From contig CAKAKS010000062.1 of the NCBI GenBank assembly GCA_916700875.1, forward strand, positions 12,733,960 to 12,797,959: a stretch of 64,000 nt of DNA, given 5' to 3'. Shown here piece after piece: positions 1 to 12,100 of this stretch. The notes below the pieces were generated by a model. That model was given only the letters and a program-made list of their open reading frames with translations, searched no databases and was not told where the DNA came from. Source of the stretch: Sebastes aleutianus (Eukaryota; Chordata; Actinopteri; Perciformes; Sebastidae). The number at the start of each line of letters is the position of its first letter. Position 1 is the first letter of the stretch. A program made the position numbers and the translations under genes.

Positions 1-1950
1 CCTCCATATGGCATGACAGAACCAGAAAGATGCAGCATTCAATAAAATAAACCTTCATGAAAAACGAAGAGAACTTCGGATTCATTAGTATCAGGTTTTT
101 TGACAAACAAATCTTTTAGTCCACCATATTTATTTGACAGCGGTAGTTACTTTGCAGATAAAATTTTACATATGGTCAGCTCATATATACAGCATGATAC
201 ATTACACAGTGCAACAATAAGCTGTGTTAAAATTAGCTCCATCTGTACCAGCTACAACATGTAATTTACATGTTCAAGGCAGTGATTTAGTGACTGAGTT
301 CTGTACTTCAGTAAAGTTGAGGGGACTAACAAGAGATACATTTTTAAAATAATTGTGAAAAACAAAGCAGCAGAGCCTGAGATACCTTAACCATTAGTCT
401 TAAATATGGGTCAAGCCTAAAAAACACTGGATGACAGTGTTTTTTGTTACACCCCTACTGCCTGGTAAATGCCCATGTCTTTCAAACTCCATGACCCATG
501 TAACACAGGCTTAAACATTTGTCACATATTTTCTAAGCTCCTTCCAGGGGCACAGATGACATTATACAACTGTGTTCACAGGTTTACAGTGATGTTTGTG
601 AGTAAACTGAACTTGAAGTTTATTTTTGGTCTTCCACTCCTTGAGGACTTGAAGCTGAGACTCTTGTGGATCCAATGAGCAGAGTGGGTGGTTTCTTTCG
701 TGAGACCATTTCTTAAAATTTGAACTCACTGTATAAATTGACCTGTGGTGACCTCTAGGATAATAACAACTCATGAAACTTGCAACTGAGCAGTTTCCAG
801 AACAGAAGTGCTCGCCATCCAAATGCTGAAAAATACAATTCTTGCAGAAATCTCCAGATGTCAAAAGTTTTTGGTACCGAATCACATTATGGCTTTTTCT
901 ATGGTGTTCCTCAAGGTCTTGGTGTCTTAATGAGTTTTTTTGGAGGGATTTTTTTTTGTTTTAAATCATTTTTATCAATTCACGAGTGAAAAAAAAGTTA
1001 AATTTAGCAACAGATCTGTAAAACAAATGGTATCAACCCAAACATTGCTGCAGCAACTTATGCATGGGAATGGCCATCACATACTCCTATCATAATGTCC
1101 TTATACACTTTTACAATTCATTTTAGTGATTTATTATTTTTTAGATCTGATTCATGACTAAACAACTTGACACACAGTGCTGAGCTGCATCTCAAATTAA
1201 TCTTCAGGTTCCCAGCTTTCAGGTGATGTACACCACTTCTATGTGACATCTACTGTTGACCTGCTATCTCCCCCTAAAAAAACCCTGTACCCCCCTAAAA
1301 AAGACAAACACAGGTCTATGAAAAAGAGGAGGGGAGTGGAAAAGGTTACTGCTACCTTAATACAGTACAATGCATGCATGCACTACATCCTCAGAAAGGG
1401 TCTGTTCTGCATAATGAATTATTTTACTTTAAAAAATGTCTTTCATTTTGCTCATAATATTAGGCTATTTCTTAAGTAAAATTTGGATTTTTACTTGTGA
1501 TGGAGTATTTTTTACATTGCGGTATTTCTCATTTTACTATTTGGATCTCTTCCACCTCTACAGCCGACTAGCAGCTGTCATGACTCACAGAGTGCAGTGT
1601 CAGACCAGGCAATGTTAGGCCTGTAAGTTGAATTATGAATGAATAGATTGCTTTTATAATTAATGTTGCCTTGAATTTCATCAGGCCAATAAGAGTTATG
1701 CTATGCCATTAATTTGCTGTATACTCTTGGCTGATGTAGACAGATTTAGCTGTGAATGAGTAATAATGGACAAGTGATATATACCTCGTTATATTTTATT
1801 AAATATTGAGATTAAACGCACAGTCAAATTAAAACTGCGGTGTGTTGCTAAGTGCTGTTGTTGGAATTGTTGTGTGTTGTTGTGTTGTGTTTTTTTTATT
1901 CTTCTTCTTTGAGGTATTTATTTATTTATTTAGTCTTATCTTTTATTTAT

Positions 1951-1994
<44 letters not shown>

Positions 1995-2299
1995 TTTTTA
2001 TATTCATTTTTTTGTTAGATAAGTGAAATACATGAAATGTCATGTCTCTCTTTCTTTGAAATTCTGACTAAACATTTCATTGTATAATTTAATTATTAAT
2101 ATTGTTAGTCTGTCTGTATGTGTATATATGTATATATGTAAAATTCAATAAAAATATTGTTTAAAAATTAAATAAATATTGTTTATATATTATTGTTTAT
2201 ATATTATTGTATTTTGGTGCTTATTAGACAGTTATAGCAGCTCAGTGGACAGCTGTGCCTGTATCAGTTAACGGTACTAGCAATGAAGCCTGTCCAGCA
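1..2299. other. Spacer before slc44a2; no gene recognised
   Basis: AT-rich DNA. One open frame on the minus strand (562-885, 107 codons, several Cys and His) does not match any family I know and lacks supporting splice or neighbour context. A TA dinucleotide run lies at 1956-1992. Nothing else could be supported. Confidence 0.5.
1956..1992. repeat. (TA)n microsatellite
   Basis: Uninterrupted TA repeat of about 18 units in an AT-rich stretch. Confidence 0.95.
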
Positions 2300-2567
2300 A
2301 CATAAACACCCGCCTCCTGCTCAGTGATTGGCTCAGCGCCCTGTCAATCAGGCCGTCCTGCGTTCTCATTGGTCAACCCTCTCCTCGGAGGACTCTCCCT
2401 TTAAATGTGAGGACAGTGAAGATTTTGGAGCGGATTTCTACTCTCAAGTGTTCAAAGTGGCAGCAGCGCCACACGGTAACCACCTCTGTGTCAAAGCCTG
2501 GGAATATGCTGTAGTTAGCCCTCACCTATAGGCACCTTTTGGCCCACAGAAAGAAGACTCCGTTATC
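2300..2567 (+). promoter_or_regulatory. slc44a2: Upstream promoter and 5' leader of slc44a2 (exon 1a)
   Basis: A relatively GC-rich island in an AT-rich spacer. It contains two ATTGG pentamers (2327-2331 and 2368-2372), which are inverted CCAAT boxes of the NF-Y type. No TATA box is evident at a sensible distance from the ATG at 2568. The transcription start cannot be fixed from sequence alone. The call rests on position, composition and the CCAAT motifs. Confidence 0.5.
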
Positions 2568-2595
2568 ATGGAACTGGAAGAGAAACCGAGATATG
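2568..2595 (+). CDS. slc44a2: slc44a2 alternative first coding exon 1a
   Basis: The ATG at 2568 opens MELEEKPRYG, and the last glycine codon is split by the donor GTAATT at 2596. It joins exon 2 (13119) in phase 1. The short acidic peptide ending in Y-G matches the style of one human CTL2 N-terminus. The intron to exon 2 is about 10.5 kb. Confidence 0.85.
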
Positions 2596-3107
2596 GTAAT
2601 TATATAAAGTCCAGCACGGCTTTTCTTCGTGTTGTCCCGGGATAACTGTCCACTCAGTGACTGTAGCTGCATCTATAAACAATGTGAGCTAGCAAGACGA
2701 TAACCTTACTATTTGGTCTGCCAATAGTTCTTGAAATAGTTCAGTATTTACAATAATACTTTTTTTGTGGTGTACTTCTTATTGTCGCAAGTTAGCTGGT
2801 AAAAGTGTACACTTTCTCTTGTGTACTTGATGCAAACAAACCTAAATATGAGCTCGTAACGTGTGTTGTTCACTTTGTACCCAACGTTACAACGTTACAG
2901 AGTATAAAGTTTTATTTATTTTATTTATTTATTTATTTATTTTAATTATATATATATATATATAAATAATTATTTATTTATTTATTATTTATTTATTATT
3001 TATTGTTTTATTTATTTATTTTAATTATATATGTATATAAATTATTATTTATATATTTATTTTATATTTTTTATTTATTTATTATTATTATTTTTGATTT
3101 ATTTTTG

Positions 3108-3143
<36 letters not shown>

Positions 3144-6100
3144 TATTTGTGTTTATTATTATTTTTGTCATGTTTTCAAAATTCAGGTTGCATTATGTAA
3201 ACAGTAAGTAAGCTGGTGGTACAGAGTCTCATATATTGTCAGGGTGGACAATGTCCCAGTTTATCTTGTGCTTGTCCAGTTGCTGCCACATTCCTCAGAC
3301 TGGTATGGCATCAGTGCAACAGGAGCTTATACGCCCAGCTATGTATAGAGCTTATTAGAAAATACCACAAACATGTGAAGAGGGTCTGTGTTTCTCAACC
3401 ACATGCCTTCAGTCTCTCTTGGTTGTGTCATATTATAAACACTATGCTTAGTGTCATACGAGGCTTCATGAAAATCCAATTTCTATATTGTTCAAAACTA
3501 TCTTTTTAATTGCTTGGATTGCCACTCTGGTTCTGTGTGGTTGTACTTAATGCCCCCCAAAATATCTCTTATAATTGTGTTATATAGTGACACACCCTGT
3601 TTTGTGGTGGGTGTTAAATGCAGCTCTTTGCTTCTAACAAGGGAAGTGCATTTCATCAGTGAAGCATGAACGATTCTCTCAGAAGAAAAAGCATGTTATG
3701 GGAGCATGTTTATGCCGAAAAGGCCTTGTTTTGTCTTTTTATCTGTTCAAAATGTACCTTAAAGGGAGATTTGTCAAGTATTCAACACTCTTATCAACAC
3801 AGTGGGCAACTATGCTTGCTTTATGCAAATGTATGTATATATTTATTATTGGAAATCAATGAACAGCACAAAACAATGACAACTATTGTCCAGAAACCCT
3901 CACAGGTACTGCATTTAGCATAAAACAATATGCTCAAATCATAACATGGCAAACTCAAGCCCAACAGCTGTCAGTGTGTCAGTGTGCTGACTTGACTATG
4001 ACTTGCCCCAAACTGCATGTGATTATCATAAAGTGGGCATGTCTGTAAAGGGGAGACTCGTGGGTACCCATAGAACCCATTTTCATTCACATATATTGAG
4101 GTCATAGATCAAGGGACCCCTTTTAAAATGGCCATGCCAGTTTTTCCTCGCCAAAATTTAGCGCAACAAGCTAGTACAAGCTTGGTTGGTACCAATGGAT
4201 TCCTCAGGTTTTCTAGTGTCATATGATACCAGTACAGATTCACTCTAGCTTTAAAACCGAGCCCGCTACAACCTCCGAAAGATTGGTTGCATTAATGCGT
4301 TAAAGAAATTAGTGGCATTAAAACAAATTTGCGTTAACGTGTTATCATCACGTTTTGCAATTCATATTCTGCAACAACATGTTGAGCACTTTTAGCTTTT
4401 GCAGGATGTTATCAAGTAGGAATGAAAACAATGGGAGGCACTTCTTCTGTCTGCTGGCTTTCATAAAGTGGCTTTAACATTTTCCTCCTCTTCTCTGCAC
4501 ACACCCTTTCCCACTCTGCCTGCCACACGATGGCTAATTGACTCACATTACCAACCCTCCTCAGAAGGCAGAGCCGTACTGTTTTTGCTTGTTTGTAATA
4601 ACCAAAATACAGACAGTTTGTCAAGGATTCAGACAGGGAGAAAACAGAGGGGGAACATAATTATATTTAGACCAATGGAGGAAGACGGCTGTGGCATATT
4701 CACTTAAGAAATTACTGAGGTTTGAGATGAGAGCCTTATCTTTTAGTGCTTTTAGAACTTTTAGTGCGGCACACATGAATATTTATCAGCACATCTTGAG
4801 ACTCTAGGAAAACCAGCTAAAAAAAGCAGACGAGGACAATATCCTAAACATGCCATTTCAGACCATACTCTATAGGATCCACTATAGTTTCACATGTTGG
4901 AGTAATTTCAGGCCGAGATAGAACAAGAAACCTCAATGACAGGATTTAAAGAAGGCAGGCGGCCATGCCCTGGTGCAGATTAGGTGTAATTATAAGCCAT
5001 ATTTAGGAGTAGTGGTTTGAAACCTGATGCCGAGCTTCTCTGGCCTCTCTTTCATGTTCGAGCAGTTTGTTAAAGCTTGTTTGAGCTACATTTGCAGATT
5101 TAGTCCTGTATAGTTTTCAGTTCTGTTCCTCTAAGCTGCAGCTTTCCCTCCCTAACAAACAGCCAGAAAAACATCTCGGTCATTGCAGCCACCCGTTTCC
5201 ACTTAAATGCGCTTCATCATACCCTAACAACCCAAACAGGATCATGTGACTCCGCTAACTGTCTAGCGGTTCTGCCAACTTGCCCACAGTGTGAAATACA
5301 AAGGCATGGTCACAGCAGTGTGAGACTGGTTATTAAGGTCTGGGGACATGAGTTTGGGGAGAGGAAGAGATACAAATGCAGAGTCATTTGGATGTGGAAG
5401 CCGGACCACCCTCTGTGTTAGTCAGTTTCTTCTACCAGTCAGTAGCTGTGTTTGTTGATCTTGGCTGATCTTACTGAAGCTCCTTATTGATGAGGAATGT
5501 TTTAATAGGAAAGCATCATATTTTTGGGGAACATTACCAGCTATTATTTTCATCAAATGTTCCTTGAAATTTCTCTTTTATACTAGAGTCATGACTGTTC
5601 ATTTGTATCTAAGGAATGAAGTCTCAAAGAGAATACTTAGTCTAGAAAAATGTCTTTGTCTTTGCTTCCTGTTTACCACATAGTTTAGCTAATTCACGTA
5701 GCCTAAATGTATGAATTGGATCTCTCTTGTCTGAGTTACAGAAATAACTGCTACACCGGGTGTTACGACACAGATAAGGGGTTGATGTTATGAGGTCAGC
5801 AGAAATGGGAGCACCAGACACTGTTGTGTGGCATAGGGTCATAAGAGATGACACATTGTAAAGGTAAACTTTGTTAGAGAATTATTTAGGAGAGGAGGTT
5901 AGAGATCAAGTGTAGATAAAAATACTGTTTCATATTCCTGCTGTTGTGTGAAAATATGGCATATCCAAATGTCAACTCTTTTAGAAACAAGGAAACTTTT
6001 TTGTTGCTTTACTTTCGATGTGCCGATGGAGACAACATTTTACTGTGGGTGTATTCTGTAGATGTGTGTGATTGTGGGGTTGCTTCCCTTTATAGACCAA

Positions 6101-9100
6101 AAATAGATCTGAACATAAACAGTCCACACCCTCTTACTGTAATGAAAGAGATGGGCTGGGAGGGCAGCTGCCGTAACCTTTAGATGGTGTTTAAGTCTGC
6201 CTACTGTACTGACTGTTCTAGTTCAGGAACTAAAAGCAGAAATTGTATGGTTGTACTATTGCACAATACGGGCAAAATGTCGTTTGGCAAAAGCAACCAC
6301 ACCCGTCAAAATTCTTCACAACCTTGCCAGTTTGGGATGACCACAAATGTTGAACCTCAAATCCACGTGTAACAAATATTAACAGTATGAATTGCTGCAG
6401 AGCAGTAATAGGCCCCTTTCACAGCATCCATTTTGACATGTCATAGCAGGATAAACAGGTGTAACTGATCAAATTAATTGTGGTCCCATTTTATTTAGTG
6501 TGTCATCACAGCCATTCCAGTGAGTCAGCATGCACAATACCAGAACCCTGAAACTGAAGCAGCTAAATGGAATTCAGCCATCATTCATTTTATTATTTAC
6601 ACCTCTGCTTTTGCTACTGTGACATGTCAAAACGTCTTCCATGAAAAACGCCTACCAGATTCCTCGTACATTAGGGCTGTGAAGGGCGGTGACAAGGAAA
6701 TAAAGCAGGGAAACTTCATGTCTGTAAATAGAAACACTCTGAGAAACAATGCAAAACGTCATGTTTGGTTTCACTTTCACTTTTGATTTTGTTTCTGTGG
6801 AAACAGAACTCCTCCAACACAACATAAACTATGATAATATGACCCAAGGGTGTTTATGTATTCAAAGCACGTTTTTCTTCCTTTCTAACGGTCTAATTCA
6901 TTGTTAAATAATAGATAACACAATGATTAGATACATAATACTGTACTGATCAAAACACACAAAAGCACAATACAAAGACAGATGGTTTCTCTGTAAATGG
7001 GCAGCACTTGTAAAGATTTCATAATTGAATCAAAGCTCTTACATGTAGCAAACGTCATTTATATACTTTAATGATTTTAGTGAATGCTTAAGGGTTGTCT
7101 GGTTGAACAGTTGTGGCTTGTTGGAATTAGATTAGATCCCTTGGGGAGCTTTTAACATATTAAAACAGTTGCTCACTGCCACCAAAGAACAACGATTACC
7201 AATAATCAATTCAAGCCTGTTTAAAAAACTGAACGGTGGGTTTTACTTCACCATACATCCCTTATGTCAAACTAAGGTTCAGGATTAATTGCGCATGGAC
7301 GGTAAACTTGTAGCATCAGTTCAACAGTGAAAGGACAATAGATGGAAGGAAGAACTATTGTTGTGTCTCGTGTCGTCATCCAAGAAACCAAATTCACCAG
7401 AAACTACTGGTCTCTGTTTCAGAGTCACTTGTTGAAAAAAAGTTTTTTTGTAATGGAAATCACAGAAAAGCCAAGGCTCCAGATGGGAATCCCCATGCGC
7501 AGCAACATTGGCCATGAAACAAGAACAGAGTGGATGGAAACTAACAGCCATTTCAGCTGAAACGAAAGTTTCTGTCAGCATCTGTTAAAAACATCTGCGG
7601 CATTTAGTCCCTCTGTGGACTCTTTGTTAGATTTGTCATACTCTGATTGCCTTTGGCTGTTGAATACAGAGAGTTATCCAAAATATTCTAGTGCATGAAA
7701 GCGCTAAAGCTGTGTTTCCACCCTAAAATTCTCGGGACTTTTAGTCCCTGGAACTACTTTTCATGGAACTAAAAGGTTCCTTCAGCCCACTGTTGTCTGC
7801 GTTTCCACCGCAGTCTAAAGACCTGCAAAGATTAGGCAAATTAGTCCGCTGACGTATGAAAAAGCAACATGACACGGGACGAGGGCTGCTGGTGATCAAA
7901 CCGGTAAACACGTGTGTCCACCTGTTTCATTTAAAAACCACGCTGGGAATTTTTTTTACTGCTGCATAGTATTTACTGATGCGCGTTGGATGTAATGAAT
8001 GAAATGCAACAAAGGAAAATGAAACTAAGCGTCTGTCTCCACAGTCAATCATCTGTTGAGTGTTTGAGGGTTATTTATTTGTGCTTCAGAACGTAACTGC
8101 TGTGAAACAATCAGAAGATGACTTTTCTTTCTCTCATTCACAGCACCGCCGCGCTACGTCTCTCTCTCTTCTACCGATCGCCCTCTCAGCTCCCTCGCAC
8201 GATCTCTCTCTTTTTCTCTCTCTCTTTTTCTCTCTCTCTTTTTTTAATTGAGTCGTGAGGCCAACAGCAAAGCCTAACTTTACTTTTAATGTTATGAAAC
8301 AAAAAAATGCCCTCCCCTCGTCCTAAAATAGTCCTAAATTGATACTAGAGTACTTCCTTGTTTATGAATGAAGCGTTACACAGGGCCGGCTCTAGCCCTT
8401 TTGGTGCCCTAGCCGAAATTCGTATTTGGAGCCCCCCCTTCCACCGCCCTCTAGGGTTAGGATTCAAATCCCCCAGAGGCCTGTACTACGAAGCAGGATT
8501 TGGCGTTATCGAGGTAACTTCAGGGTTAACCCTGGGTTTTCCGTCCTACGAAGGTGGATCACTTCTTACCGGGGTAGATCACCATGGCAACTTATGCTGA
8601 ACAGCTAACCTGCTCCAGAGCGGGTTATGTTCCAGATAAGAGATCAACTCGTATAAAAGCACCGCCTACTGACCAATCAGAGCTCAATGCGGTGATTGTA
8701 TGATAATATTATACACATATGAAGAAGTTTAAGTCATAATCCAGACTAAAAACAACACAGTTTAAACTGACAAATGCAGGAAGGACAGCTGGCTGTATGC
8801 TGTAGGTGTTTACCGCTTTGAGTTATATTTTCATACTTATTTTTTTCTTACTTCCTCTTGAGTCTGTTTCACACCACCTGAGAGTGGGGACGCAGCTGAA
8901 AGAAGGTTCAAATAGTCAGCTATTTATATCTAGACGAGTATATCTTACTTTTGAGTGTTCCGTTAAATTAATAACTCTGTTAATTTACGCATTCACACAT
9001 CGGGAGTTTTTTCTTTTGCCAGCTGTTCTTCCTGCATTCCGGCCCTGGCAGTACACAAGTTGAAGCTGTTGAAGCAGTGGTGCTGTGTGTGTTTTACCAA

Positions 9101-12100
9101 TCAGTCACGGTCATCCCTGCAAACTCCACCCCAAAAGCTCCTGTACTTTCAGAAAGTACTGCCCCCCGACCAAGGCATTTTTGGGGGGTAAAAAGGCCCT
9201 GTAAAATGTCTCCAGAACTTAATTTATACCCTGGTCCCTGCAGTCGCAATTAGCTCCTCTAAAGGTTCTTAGTTCCAGGGAAAAGTTCCTGCTGTGGAAA
9301 GGAAAGCAGAAAAAACAGGATCTAAACAGATTTGTTTTATCTCATTTGGTCCCGGTGCAATACTGCCATGTCCCCACAAGATGGGAGAAAACACTTTGAG
9401 AGGAAGAGATTTGATTTGATCCTATTTGAGCTGCTCCATATGGAGGTTTAATGGCAAAATTCTGAATTCTTTTAGCTTAATATTATAAATTCACTGCAGG
9501 TGTTGGTATTTGCTGCCCCAAATATCCTGCACACCTGAATCTAATCATGCTTCCTCCTCCTCCGCAGCTATTCAACTCACCACTGGGGGGCTCTTTGTTG
9601 TATCCAAACACATGTTTTTGATAACAACTAACCAACTTGTTTTCCTCCACATATACAACAACAGTCCCCACCCTTACATTCACATGTCCACGCCTCTTCT
9701 CTTTCTCTCACAGCCTTCCTGGAGTTTAGCTAATTTGCCTATTTGGATGGCGTAATTTGCCTGTTCAGATGGCTTTTTGAGACAGAAACATAGTGTGAAT
9801 ACAGACAGAAAGAGGTCATTTGGAAGTGGGAGGAGACAGAGGGAGATGCACAGGTGGGGCGCAGATTGGAGAGGAGGCAGTTGTTTCAGGATAAACACAG
9901 AGGGAAGGTGAGGTGGAGCGTTGCTGGCTGCTCGGGCTCTCGGCTATTCAGAGACAGGTTGGACTGGTTTCTCGCTTCACAATACCCGTGTTTCCCCCCG
10001 CTTTTGCTCATTTAAACCAGCAGAGAGGGAAGAAGAGGTGAACCAGATACAAGTGGCTGTGGAAAGAGTAAAAAGGGTTCTCTGTACAGTTCAACATTCG
10101 GCCAAGAGAGGAGCTTCAAAATGCCAGATGAGGGAGAAGAAGGAGAATTTTATGGAAAGCATGGTAACTGCTTGTTTTTGCTTTAGTTTTCTATTAATTC
10201 TCAGCTTTTTTTCTGTCTGTATTCATCAAAGAAAAGTCTGAAGATTATCGGTTAATCTTTAGCCCTTTCTTTTCTTTTCTTTTCTCACTGCTTAAAAATG
10301 AATCTGTCTAAATCGTGTGGAGTGAAACTGGAGCGTCAGTATCAGCATGTCAACATTGTGGGGAGGAATGGGTGTGAGTGTGTGTGTGACTTTGTGCAAC
10401 GGGCTACTGCTGGCAGCTCTGCTGATTATACAGGTGTGTGAGAGCAGGGAGCTCTTTTATCAGTGTTTTCTCCTTCACAAATATCACTGTGTTGTGTGTG
10501 TGTGTGTGTGTGTGTGTGGATAAGCATTGAAAGAGCAGGCTTTTCTTCTAATGAGTCAATGCTTCATTAAGCCTGTCACCGGTTCCTACAGCTACATATT
10601 GAAGTTAACAAGGCCTCCATTTTCTTTGTTGAGTCTGACCTTATATTAATCCATTTGTGCCTGCAACTGAAAATTTAAATTTCCTTTAATGGACGTGTTC
10701 TCAGGGCTTGCTTATGATCAAATGTGAGGAAATTTGCAAAATCGGTCAAACCATTGGCTGAAAAGTGAGTTTTTCTGATCATGCTATATCTAGTCTCGTA
10801 ATATAAATCTAGTCTAGTAATCTTTGGGCACATAGGACTACTGTTTTTGCAATGGACTCCATTATATTTTAAGAAAAAACAATAGTCCCATGGGCCCAAA
10901 TACTAGATATCTAGATATAGTATGATAGGAAAATAGCTTTATCTCAGAAACTACAATGAGCACAATCCTGTTTTGGTATCTGTGAACTCATAACAAGTTG
11001 AATATCAAAGATATACACACATATTCAGTGTTTAAAAAAACATTTAATAAACACAATGTTAGCATTTTTCCTCATTTTTCAAAAATCTTGATTTTTATCT
11101 TTTAATAAAAGTGATTTTTCATGTGATTTAAAAAAATGTTGTACTGTTAGATACTTGCCCAAATTTCAAGACTTTTGACCAATCAGTACTAAATATAGTC
11201 TTTTGGGCACAAATGGGGTGATCAATGGAAATGCTCAGGTATTGCAATTCATATCAAAACAGTTAGACTTGTCTAAAATTGTCAAAAATAGCACCCCAGA
11301 GTGACCATGCCGAGATCACACCGTGTATATGAAAAGCAACAGCCATGCTCTCTCGAACAGGAAGCTGTGACTTCTCTAAGGGCTCGCCTGTTAAATGCTT
11401 GCTGCAGCATTATCCTCTGGATCGCATACATAATTAATATGCAAAGACGCCACGGAGAATATCATACCCCGTGTCTAGACTCTAAGGTGTCAGGATCCAA
11501 CGCCACATATGTACATATACATGTACATGCTGTGGTAGTATAGTATGGGATTGATGTTGGTAATAATGTGACAGATTGCTTCCTTATGTCTGTCCTGGAG
11601 AGCACTGGCCTGCTAAGTGAAGCTAATGTTCCCCAATGACTTTAGTTCAAGATGAATTTTGCTTAGATAATAGAAGCTCTTCTTCCTGCTTTCTGACATG
11701 CTGACCTCCGATGACTTGCAGCAAACTTAGCTTAATGCCTGAGCCTGCAGTAATTCAGAACCCGCAGAGCATCACTTGGATGCTCAGAATCTCAAATGGC
11801 ATTAAAGCATGGCAGTCCTGGTAGTAAAATATTGTATTTAATAGGGCTGTCAAAGTTAACGCGGTAACACAAATGAGTTTTAACGCCACTAATTTCTTTA
11901 AAGTATTAACGCAACTTGTGATTTTTAGGTTGTAGCGGGCTCCGTTTTTAAAATGGGAGAAGGAAGCGAAATAAGGATCCAAACTTTTCAAAGGGGTCCC
12001 TTGACCTCTGACCTCAAGATATGTGAATGAAAATGGCTTCTCTGGGTACCCACGAGTCTCCCCTTTACAGATATGCCCACTTTATGATAATCACATGCAG

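Noticed and set aside
562..885. 107-codon minus-strand frame rich in Cys and His
   Set aside because: It resembles no family I know, has no supporting exon context, and lies in an AT-rich spacer; treated as chance.
3003..3200. Ile/Leu/Phe/Tyr-rich frame
   Set aside because: Produced by an AT-only simple repeat.
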